Shown: positions 50,372 to 61,020 of the stretch, in pieces | Numbering within the stretch: position 1 is the stretch's first letter | Layout: every line of letters starts with the position of its first letter | Assembly: GCA_026874595.1 (NCBI GenBank) | Contig: CM049314.1 | Coordinates: forward strand, 72,804,300 to 72,868,299 | DNA length: 64,000 nucleotides | Direction: 5' to 3' | Source: Sipunculus nudus | Lineage: Eukaryota; Annelida; Sipuncula; Golfingiida; Sipunculidae | Translations under genes and position numbers: made by a program | Notes under the pieces: generated by a model | The model's input: the letters and a program-made list of their open reading frames with translations, nothing else | Told to the model about the DNA's origin: nothing | The model's database searches: none

Positions 50372-52387
50372 TATAATATATATTTCATTTTGTTGTAATT
50401 TGTAATGTTAACATGGTCATTTTTACCAATGTTTCACTCTGTATATATTGAAGCATATTCATGAGGAATGTTATATTGTAATTGTGTAGTGTGTAACTGA
50501 ATGTTCAACATATTAGTCATTTGTATATGACACTGGAACAATTTCACATATTAAAGTTAACACAGGTAGGTGATAAAAACTTTAAAAAGTACAATAGGTT
50601 ATATTTATCAGAATTTAAAAAAAATGATCATGAAAGTGTGTCTTCTGTTTCTTTATAGAATTTTCATGGATTTCCATCATAAAAACAGATGAATTGTTCT
50701 CTGATAAAAAAAAAATATATAATACAGACAGCTTTCTATGCATATCTCCGTATGGGTTTTTTTTCATGAGTTCCAATGTTAAAATATCTCAAAATGATCA
50801 TGAAAGTTTGTCTTCTGTTTCTTTATAGAACCTTCATGAGAAAAAGTATAGGATATGAATTAGATTTACCAATGTAAAAATAAACAAATAATTCCCTGAT
50901 GAAAATAGATATAATCTAGAGAGTTTTTCTGTTTAAAAAAAATAATACATCTCTGTTCGGGTGTAATGTTTTCTTCTTGAGTTCAAACGTTAACAGATCA
51001 CAACCTCTATACGTGCATGTAACATTGTCTCAATTTTGAGAGAATTAAAATTAAACAATTTTTTTGTACAAAGCGATGTGACCATATTAATATTTGGTGG
51101 TGTTGCTGGTTTCTAAAAATCGTCTAGCATTTAAACATAAACTTTTCTAAAATTGTTAAAATTTCATAAGAAAATTAATGTAATTACAAACAGAAGGGAC
51201 ACTAGACCAGGTTTAAAATCAAATCATATCGACACCACGGAACTTCTACATCATGCTTACCATGCTGACAAACAAACAAACAAAAAGAGCAGCAAACAGA
51301 CAAGTGTGAGAACATACCCTTTTGTATGAGGTACTGCATTACTATGATCTCTTTATGGTAAGGCCAGTTTAATGGATGAGAAAAAGTAATGATTTAATAT
51401 TTTTCCATTGATTCCAAAAATGTTTGCACTTTGAATGTGTGTAACATTACGGTTTGTATTTAGTGTGAGCACTTGTTGTATAAATCTTTAACGAATAAAA
51501 GTTCTTGTGTCAATCTTTTGTCATTGTATTGATATTTCATGCATGAGCAGTTGATCATGAAATTTACACATGATAAAAAAAACGACGAAGAAAAGTTACT
51601 AAGCGAAACTCACCACTAATAGCATATTAGGTGTATCCTCATCACGTGACCATAATGGAATACATAGGTTCACGAAATGAGCCGACATCTCTTTAGGGCG
51701 AAGTATACTGCGTTAGAGTTTACTGATGTTTTGATCCTTTCTGTTGTTTTTATATCTGAATATCAGTACATTTTACAATGAGTTGTGTTAAGCGAGAGCC
51801 GCTTTTCAGCAGGCTCATATTGTATAAGCATGATTCATAGATTATTTTAACCATGTAGACTCATCAGGACATATCATTTGATTTTACGCCCTGCTAGGGT
51901 ATTCCCTTATTGTGTCGATAATTCATTTCCACCACGTTTAAACTAATTTTTAATCGTGTTTTACATGACATGCTAATTTTATGGAAATGTTACCCGAGGA
52001 AGGAATACCATAGAACGACAAAAAGGACTGTTAATCAATCAGTGGCAGATATAATGCAATGGAATCCTGGTCTCCAATATTTCAAATATCTTGATTTTAT
52101 ACGCATGAATATTACTAATTTCCTGTTGAAAAGATGATGAAGAAGACAGAGAAATAATACGTCTTACCATATAAATACTTTTTAATATATAAAGGACTTC
52201 TAAATTGACATTGCTATTCACAGGATAGCTGTATTCACTGTGATTATTACTATAAAGATGCCTACTGCAGGATGACAAGATAAGATCAATAGAATACCGC
52301 ATGGGAGGCGAAATGTTAAAACTCGGTATGGTTCAGTTGATTCAAACTACATTCAAACTTCCTGTCATTTTATATTATATAACGGTG
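50372..52387. other. Distal part of copy B, non-coding
   Basis: Resumes the interrupted tandem unit and then follows copy A. Internally, ATGATCATGAAAGT(G/T)TGTCTTCTG with a following TTTCTTTATAGAA occurs near 50625 and again near 50793, a ~165-bp local duplication not seen in copy A. No coding exon. Confidence 0.5.
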
Positions 52388-52553
52388 TCATCAAGGCCCG
52401 GTGTCTTCCCCACCTACAGGTCCTAAGTGTGTAATCATCCATATTGATTTGTCATAACACCCAGGAACCCCCCGAAGACGCACTCGTTTTGGAGTGATCC
52501 ACGTACATCCTTCACTTTAAGCCTGCATGGCGTTCACAACGGGTCTGCATATT
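52388..52553 (-). mobile_element. 5'-truncated inverted copy of the 42628-42905 SINE
   Basis: The minus strand matches the SINE body from GCAGGCTTAA onward, including ACGAGTGCGTCTTCGGGGGG, GTTATGAC, GATGATTACACAC and GACACCGGGCCT. The tRNA-like head is missing. It sits exactly where homology between duplicates A and B ends. Confidence 0.8.
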
Positions 52554-55500
52554 ACTACAATTCCAGTGATTCACCTGTGAAGGTGTGACCTTTTCCTCGA
52601 AGTGAACAAACACACGTTTTGTAAGACGTTTTGTAAGGATCGGGAGGGTCGATGAATTTATTTCTATATTCATGTTAAAGCATTTTTAAAGAGGGGGTTC
52701 TTTGGCTACCCCCCCCCCCCGCCCCCTCCGCCTAGTGCAAAACCATTGATTTCATTTTTTTTATTCTCCCATTTATATCTACTCTAGATATCTGATACGG
52801 CTGAATGTCAAAGCTGAAAATTGGGCGCAATATTAGTCCACGCTTCACAAATTTGCAAAGGGTATTCATTTTATTTTTACATAAACCTTATTCTCAAGGT
52901 CCTACAACTGATTCCCGATTATCGCTCAATTGTGAACAAGGGGCTTCCATTGGTTTCATACATTATATTAAATATCTGTTACTGTGTTAAAAGGCCCTTT
53001 TACACATCATGAAAAAAGAACAATACTGCTCGCTAACCAACGCTAAAATATGGCCCTAAAATCTTCATTTATATTTAGATATTAGATAGAGGATTCAGAG
53101 GGGCGAGAGCCGACCTTTTTCCACTTAAATAAAAGGAAAAGCGAATAACATATACTTAATACCAAAAAGTAGCGTCGGATTTTGCGTCTCGCCCCGCTTT
53201 TACCCCATACTTCTGCATGCAAACATCTACTAGCACGCCCGTCTTACCTTTTTTTGCAATTGCAATGTAAGGGTGCTGAGCCCCGCCCCCCCCCCCCCCC
53301 ACTTCGAAGTCCCCCCTGTATCCGCCACTTTGGCGGTACAATGTGCGGTATGGTCGATATGCCACCACTTGACTAAGTCTTTATGGTAATGATTAACTGT
53401 ACGGAAACCGCATTACATCATGGTAAGACATACGTGGGAGTGGTCGCCATCTTCTTGTGTGATGTTGAGATACTCAAACTCGCAAACCGTGTCTTACAAC
53501 AGAACGTCGTACAGAGCAGGATTAAAGCCTGTGGCGAAAAAGGTTTCTATTAGAATTCCATGCTAAAATTTTCTTCCCTACGTCATAGTTGCCGGATTAT
53601 CTAAAGTGATACCTTTTCTGGGCTCATGCTTAGGTTGCACAAATTTTAGGTTAATCTGGTTAACGGCGTCGATATATATTTTGTGTAGTAATTTGACAGG
53701 ACTACGCGGAATGCAATACCGTAATTCCAGGCTCTCGAAAATATTACGCAACCATTAAGGTATATAATAAGGGATATTTTTTCTAATTTTACATCTGCTT
53801 TGTCAAATAAGAGCAAGCAAGAGAGAAAGATGAAAAAGACAGGACATGATATCCAATATCTATGAATTGTGTAGCCCTGTGGTGTTGTTTAGGGCTTCCA
53901 TTGGAAACAAGTTAATAATGGGGAAACTGATCACACATGCTATGATTTTCTGGGGTGGATTATGTTATAAAATATTGTAGGAGCTACAAAAATATGAGAA
54001 ATGTGTCTGAATTAGGGTAGATATACCAGAGTGTAAACATGACAAAGGGGCTGTAAAACAGGGCGGTCCAGCCTGAACAAATAAGTGCTGACATCTGGTG
54101 AGTAAAGAATAGACTATACTGTGCCTCATTAGGGAGGATTAAGCCGTTGTGGAAACTGTGTTAAATTTCCATGTAGAAACACGCTTTAGTTATTGAATAA
54201 CAGGTCCAGACAGACTAGTCCGGAGCTAAACCCTGGATTAACCCCCTCCAGTCCCCACGCACGGTCATCCGTTGTCTAGCAGAACTGTGACATACCCTGT
54301 TCTACTGGAAGTCAGACCCGACTAAACACTCACATCCCAACCCAATTGACGCTACATTTTACGTCGGCATCATGATATGTATTATGTTTTATCTTCCGGG
54401 AGCGATATCATGCCTGTCCTTCAAAATTTTCCAATATTCCCGAAAATTGTTTAAGGACAGCGACGTTCTTGAATCCGGATCACGAGTCGGATCCACACCA
54501 AAATCTAATCGGTCCTTCATTGGCCAATCCCAGAAATTTTATTTAGTTCTGAACGAACACAAACACACACTCGAACGGGGATGAAAGCATACCCTCCTAG
54601 GGAAGGCAACTACGGCTCCTGGGTCGGGGCTGATCGTGAAAAATCTCACGATCTCCCTGTGCGCAACCATTATATCACAGAAGGGGGTCGGGTCCCCACA
54701 TGTACTGGACTTTTATTTTTGTTTTGTATAAAGTTGGCAAGGGCGTTGTATTGAAGCTCAGAATATGTTTAAATGATACAAAAACAAAGGGCGATCGATC
54801 AATTTGTTGGTAGACTGAACACGACATGTTTATGTAGAGACGCCATTCAACAAGTTTCGTGTTTAAATATGTGTAAATATTTCATGAATCAGACCATACA
54901 GTTCGATTGACTGGTTCTGTTTGCGTGTTGCATAGCAACTGAAAGGCAAACTAATGTCGTCCTTAATAGGTAAAACCTTAAACCTGACTGCTCTCTACTA
55001 GTTTTTTTTATCTCTATTTCTTTTTTAATATCACTGTCACAGGAACTCCATAACATGTTTATCTGTTGAAGTCCACCCACAGTTTTTTTTTTCCTTCTTC
55101 GTCGGTCATTATTATTATTATTATTATTATATTTATTAGACGCAACATATCTAAGCATGAATGCTTAATAGACTGTATATACTAACACATTTAAATTAAT
55201 AAAATGGATAAAAATTATAAAACGAATTATTTTTAGCATCATCGAAAACATCAGAATCCTCAAAAAAACTTTCCTAAATAGATAGGTTTTTAACCAACAC
55301 GAACATTTGACTATGGCTTGTTTTATATTTCCGTGTCAGTATTGTCTCTCTGTACGCTCTTTGCGCTAGTCGGGTTCCCACGAGAGATCAGGAGGACTGA
55401 ACATTTCGAAAAAAACACCCTGTGACATATTGCGCAGACTCGAACTCACAAGAGTTTATAGGCGTCACAATCAGACCTACAGAATATACTGCTGCTTCTG

Positions 55501-56625
55501 CATTCATCAGCTGTGTATTTTATAATATAGTGAAGAGGGTAGTGTAGTCCACTGAAACCTGAGAATGAGCACGAGTGCTTTAGTCCTTTTTACAAACGTA
55601 CACGAGTACATGAGTACCTTAATTATGTATTTCTTCTTTTGATGGAACACAAGAGGGACATGCCGCCCGTCCCCATTCCAGGGTGACGGACCATAATATA
55701 TTAACCCCCCCCCCCTAAAAAAAATAATAATAATAATTATACAAAGACGCGTACATATTTTGCTAAATAAACAAATATCATTTTATCATAAAAATATACT
55801 CAGTCCCTTAAAGAATTTAATAAATCCACAAACATTAACAAGATATGTCATATGACGTGGTGTAGTTTCTCCAATCAGTCTGGTAAATAACCCCATACTC
55901 AGCTACAAATTTGGTTTTGTCCTGCACAATGTCCTAAGTGGCCCCCTGCAGCTTGCTGTACTTATAGCTGACCCTGTATATATACAGCTATCTTAGAACA
56001 CTAGTCCTCTCATTCTGTATTTGATTTAGATAATCATTTGGTTATAACCAACTCAACTTATGAATAAAAAAAATTTCCTGTACAAAAGTATTTATACACA
56101 TCTCTGATAATTAATAGTGTAAAATAGCACAAAAGTACAATTTAGACAAACCTGGCAAAAGAAATGATAAAGATGTGTAAAGACTAACCATGAATGGTTC
56201 TTCTAACTGACAGAGAATAATAATAATAATTTTTATAGATCAATATAGATATTCTATAATCCTGATTTTTATGGAAAATAGACATTTGTATACATCATTA
56301 CACAATGATACAGATTCTAGACCTTGATGTCTTGCTTTTAAAATATTTTAAATTTTGTAAAGACAAGTGAACTTGTTGTTGCATATTCATATCCTACACA
56401 TCTGAGGTAACAGCAAATGTAGCAGATTAAAGGGAAAAAAATTGATGTATAGTTTCATTAGTTCCAGGCAACTATGCACATAGAATTATAATTATGCGAA
56501 ATAGAGTTTCACAACCAAGACTACTGTCATTCTAACACTCCCTCTATAGCTTTAAGTGATGAATTGATGCATGTGTTTTATTTGAAAGTCATTTATTTTA
56601 TTTATTAGCGAACCTGTGAGCTTAT
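52554..56625. other. Gene-free stretch with poly-C repeats
   Basis: C-runs at 52709-52730, 53283-53300 and 55706-55717 sit in poly-C type repeats. An ATT/ATA microsatellite lies at about 55106-55133. An open frame at 54372-54584 (MICIMFYLPGAISC...) starts with a hydrophobic run but has no further support. 53870-54370 is less repetitive and slightly GC-richer and could hold untranslated exons, which I cannot show. Confidence 0.4.
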
Positions 56626-56794
56626 GTGATGGTGTCCGTACGTCAATCATTACTATCTCAAATACAGCAGAATCTAGCATCACCAATTTTTTTGCAAAAA
56701 AATCAGTCATTTAAAAACTCTTTAAGATTTTGCTTATCTTTTGCTATCTGCATTTACTTAGATATTACAGGTAAAAAGGTAAGAAACATCTTTT

Positions 56795-58035
56795 CTCCGA
56801 AACTGTCCAGCCAAATGGTTCAATATTTCACAGAAATAATCTCTGAAACCATTTCTCTCAAGTTTGTTAGAATGGTTTAAGTTCAGTGAATTGTAGCCGA
56901 ATCACAGGAAGCTGTCATTTGGCCAAAAAAGGATACTAAAATTACCGTATCAGAAACGACCGGAGCTATCATAACCAAAATTTATGGAAATGTTGGTCAC
57001 ATGAATCATATTGGTAATTGAGGTATTGGTGGCGCCACTTACATCAATTTTCTTCGTTCAAGGGTCATCGCTTATCAGTACATTAACCCATAATTCCTCA
57101 GGAATAGCAGGAAATAGCATCCAGAAATTTCATGCAAATATCAGTCACATGTCAAAAGTTGTGGGATTGAGCTTTTATTGGCGCCACCTGCATTGACTTA
57201 CAATTTACAGGGGAAAGCTATAAAAAAAACTTAAAAAATCTTCATCGAAACTGTCCAGCCAAATTGTTCAATATTTCACAAAAATAATACAGGATTCGGT
57301 GATTTTTGCCCAAGTTACAGAAAGCAGAACTAGTCATTCAGCGGGAATAAAACTTTCTAAAACTACAATCTCAGAAACAACTGGAGCTATCATCACCAAA
57401 TTTTATGCAAATTTTGGTCACATGAGTCAATTTAAAATTGAGGTATTGGTGGCGCCACCTGCATCAACCTCTTTTGTACGGGGGTCATCAGTCATCAGTA
57501 CATTAACCCATAATTTCTCAGGAACAGCAGAAGCTAGCATTCAAAAATTTCATGCAAAAAAAAAGTCTCATGTCAAATGTTGTGAGATTAAGCTTTTTGT
57601 CACACCACCTGCATCGACTAACATTTTATTGGAGGAAACGCTTGAAAACCTTTGAAAAGTTTCTTCTACCTAATTTCCTTGGCCCCATTGTTCAATATTA
57701 AATAGAAATTATTCCAGAGATAATTTCTCTCAAGTTTGTTCAAATGGTTTGGGTTTGATGACTTTTGGCAGCGTGACAGGAATTTGAACCTAGGCAAAAT
57801 ACGTTTACTCACATGACAGTTTCAGAAATGACAGGAGCTATAGCATCAACAAGTTTTGGGCAAATGTTGGCCACATGACTTATATTTGAAACTGAGGTAT
57901 TCGTAGTGCCACCTACATTGACCTGTTTTTTACAATCAAAACCTCGTAATTTTAGTCTCTTTCATATTAAAAATGTTTTATGATGAAACTGTATAGCTGA
58001 ATGGTTAAATTTTTCACAAGTATTTTCCAAGGCTA
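56795..58035. repeat. ~440-bp tandem repeat, about three decaying units
   Basis: GAAACTGTCCAGCCAAATGG and TTCAATATTTCACA recur near 56800, 57246, 57680 (degenerate) and 57986 (shorter unit). Within units: GAAAC(G/A)AC(C/T)GGAGCTATCAT, TGAGGTATTGGTGGCGCCAC, TCAGTACATTAACCCATAAT and ATTTCATGCAAA. Open frames across it (56626-56880 and 57299-57655) are repeat-derived. Confidence 0.88.
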
Positions 58036-58599
58036 AGGTTCTGTCAATTGTATAAGAATAGACTGGGTTCATTGATTTCTCTTAGAAACATAGTAAGCTG
58101 AAGTTGGTCATGTTGCCATTAGTAAGCCTATTTCCAACTGAGAGCTGCAATAGTCTTCTTCCGCAAAATTGTTGTTGCGGATTCTGAAACATTGCACAAA
58201 ATGATTCTTAGATTGCCTTTGTTAAAGTTTACTTCAATTATTTTGGCAGAATAATTGGACCTTTAAAAATAAAAGGACTTTGAGATACTTTGGTAAACGA
58301 AGCTAGTAGATTTACTGTATCAACAAACTGCTCTTTTTTAGGTATACAAGCATAGTTGTAGAGGCAACATAAATGAATAGTGTCCATATCCAGCTTTTGA
58401 TCCACAGTGACACCTCAAACAATAAATAAATGTCATATGGTTTAACAGGTATGTGTACGATAAATCTATGAATAAATTTATCTGTATGCTGATTAAGCTT
58501 TTAATTGGCATATGTTTTAATTGTATTATTCTAAACATCTTTTGAATATGCTGCTTGAAGAAAGCCACTGTAGCCTAAGTCTTTCAGAATGTATCATCA

Positions 58600-58800
58600 G
58601 ATTTGGCAACATGACAAAATTTTGTCTCTGACTATAAATGGCTTGGCAGGCTGCGAACTATTTCAGATTTGGCAACAAGCCAAGTTTCAGTCTGGATCTA
58701 TTTATAACTTTGGCAGACTGCCAACTGTATCAGAGTTTGCAACAGGTCATGATTTCACTCAGTACATCCAGGGACAGGTCAAGAGTTCACTAAGTGCAGT
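58600..58800. repeat. ~65-bp tandem repeat, three units
   Basis: CAGATTTGGCAACATGAC, CAGATTTGGCAACAAGCC and CAGAGTTTGCAACAGGTC start successive units near 58600, 58664 and 58731. A 76-codon open frame spans them but is explained by the repeat. Confidence 0.75.
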
Positions 58801-58869
58801 AGCCGCAGCTAGCAATTAGCTAAGCTTAAATTGGAGTAACTGCCTGCCTCATCTGAGCTTGGTCAGCCA

Positions 58870-59400
58870 GGTGCAGTTTAATGTATCGGCCTGAAATTTT
58901 GGCCTGCCCATGCATCTTTGGTGGCTTTCTCATACACAAGACTGGTATCGTCTTCTACAATGATTATTGCACACTGTATATCCCTGCTAATAACTCAGGA
59001 GGGATTTGATATATCAGCCTGGAATATTGCATATCTATACATATCTGACAGCTTTATCGTATAAAAGACTTGTGGCGCCACCTACATTTTTTTTGCGCAT
59101 TGTATGTCCATGCTTTTTTCTCAGGAGGGATTTATCATATCAACCTGGAATTAGGCATATGTATACATATCGAAAAGTTTCTTCGTATACAAGACTTGTG
59201 GTGCCACCTATAATTATCTTTGGGTTTCATGCATCTGTGCACATATCTCAAGAATGGTTTGAAGTATCTGCTTGAAACTTTGCATGTCCATACATCTTTG
59301 ATTGCTCTCTGTTACACAAGACTGGTGGTGTCATCTACAATAATTTTGTTTCAGGAGTGATGTCACAGATTAACTTGAAAAGTAATGATCCAACATGGAA
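58870..59400. repeat. ~128-bp tandem repeat, four units, GGCGCCACCT-bearing
   Basis: Units near 58890, 59019, 59143 and 59273 share CCTGGAAT..GCAT, a CATACATAT(C/T)T word, ACAAGACTTGTGG(C/T)GCCACCT and CTCAGGAGGGATTT. A further partial unit lies near 59790-59840. The GGCGCCACCT word links this family to the 440-bp repeat at 56795-58035. Confidence 0.85.
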
Positions 59401-59888
59401 ACATTATCCCTGATGTGTATCCCATCCCACAGGTTCACATTCGGCCTGTTATCGCTGTAGGTCTTGTTTTATGATATCCATTTTTTTTTCACTTTTTAAA
59501 TTTTTAAATTGCATCATAATTTATTCCTTATTTTGCATCACATTATGCATTCCAATGAAATTTTTTTATTACAAAATATATTTATATTTTATAAAAATAT
59601 CTAAAATGCATCGTTATTCATCCATAATTTGGCTCATATATTATCAAATTATGCATAATGATGGGTTAAATTATTTTCCAATTTTTTTAATAATTAAAAA
59701 GGGAATTGATTTTTTTAAACATGCTAAATTACCTATGGATTACTCCGTGAAATACCATTTCAGGTAAAGTTTTGTACAGTGCAACTGACTCCAGAGGAGT
59801 TTAATGTATTAGCCTGGAATTTTGGCCTGTCCATGCATTTTCAAAAAGCTCAAAAAAATCCTTATAAACAAATTCAGCTTACCCACGG

Positions 59889-60480
59889 GTGACCCGGTCC
59901 CTAGCATCATATCAACCTCTGGCATTATTACCAGATTACTGGCGCCAGAGTGTCTTTACATCTAAGTCTGAGGAACGCATTATAAGGCCTTATGTAGATG
60001 CAATTTTTTTCGTCATTTCTGACAACGCTTCATGGCCTACATTCACTGTCAATCAACATAAACCAGACCAATCGTTAGCATTGTTTTGTGTACTTTCTTA
60101 TAATACCAAACATGAGCGAGAAAAGTTCCGTTTTAACTAAGCACATTGGTAAACCCCTCGGCATGTTTGTTGAATTTATGACCGCATGAACACAAGCATG
60201 GCTCGCACGGGTTACAGGATGCAGGCAGCTTGCAGGCGATACAGGAAATGACCCATGTCCAGTTTGGGTTGTGAGCTCACATGTTTACCATTGTGTAAAT
60301 TCATCATTCTTAGCATAATATTGAGATTATGGGCTGTTTACCACAATATGAATGCAACCTGATGCAAGACCACTGTGATACATTCCTCAATATTACTTGT
60401 ATCATGACTCGAATAGGCTTACCAGCCCAATTATCCGATTGCCTACTGAGTCTGGTTGTCACGGCTACCCGGTCCCTAGT
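59889..60480 (-). repeat. Dispersed ~0.5-kb repeat, copy 2 (inverted relative to 8206-8700)
   Basis: The minus strand of 60003-60466 matches 8206-8700. The 13-base word ACCCGGTCCCTAG occurs at about 59891-59903 and again at about 60467-60479, which could be a target-site duplication around a ~563-bp element. In that case copy 1 is missing about 110 bp at one end. No coding capacity is apparent. Confidence 0.8.
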
Positions 60481-60956
60481 AACATTCTGAACATAAAGAT
60501 TGTTCTTTACTCTGTAGTTCTGTAGCTAAACTTAAATTTTTTCCAGTCTAGGTGATTTTATAAAGGTTGTAATATTTTATAAATTTATCTTTTTACGATT
60601 TAGATTTACACGAAAATTTCTTAGCCAATAAATGTTCAAAACATTCCGTTTTTAATATTGCTTAAATTTGCTGACTACATTGAATAGAAATCTTTACTGA
60701 TATAAACTGAACATGTACTTTAGTCTTGTAAACTGAACGATGATCAAAATATAAATTGTAAAATAAATCACAATGTCAAAACTGAACATTGTTATAAAAA
60801 GTACTAATATGTGTAATGAAAAGGTATTCTGTATCTTAAGAGATATGCTGGAATATATTTACACACACTGAGACAGTCCTGGGGCCCTTAATTAGGTCCT
60901 ATGTTGATGCAGCTTGATTTGTTCTTTAAGTTGGGTTTCATTTCGCCTTATTTTGC

Positions 60957-60958
<2 letters not shown>

Positions 60959-61014
<56 letters not shown>
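60959..61014. repeat. (TA)n microsatellite
   Basis: About 28 TA units. Confidence 0.97.

Positions 61015-61015
<1 letters not shown>

Positions 61016-61020
<5 letters not shown>

Larger units (their letters stand above)
43626..52395 (+). repeat. Segmental duplication, copy B
   Basis: Partner of 33440-41420. Matching anchors in order: TATTTGATACGGCAT near 43784, the intact PAN-like gene, CTAGATCCCC near 46648, AACCGCTGCTT near 47216, the ~180-bp tandem block, TTTCTTTATAG near 50649, AACAAACAAAAAGAG near 51272, TTAAAACTCGGTAT near 52315 and CTTCCTGTCATT near 52357. B-specific insertions are about 45600-46600 (with a SINE) and 49144-50371. The right border coincides with the truncated SINE at 52388. 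Confidence 0.9.

Noticed and set aside
57299-57655. 118-codon plus-strand frame
   Set aside because: It falls within the ~440-bp tandem repeat; the other units are not open in the same frame.
58589-58819. 76-codon plus-strand frame with protein-like composition
   Set aside because: It coincides with the three ~65-bp tandem units and has no homologous domain I recognise.
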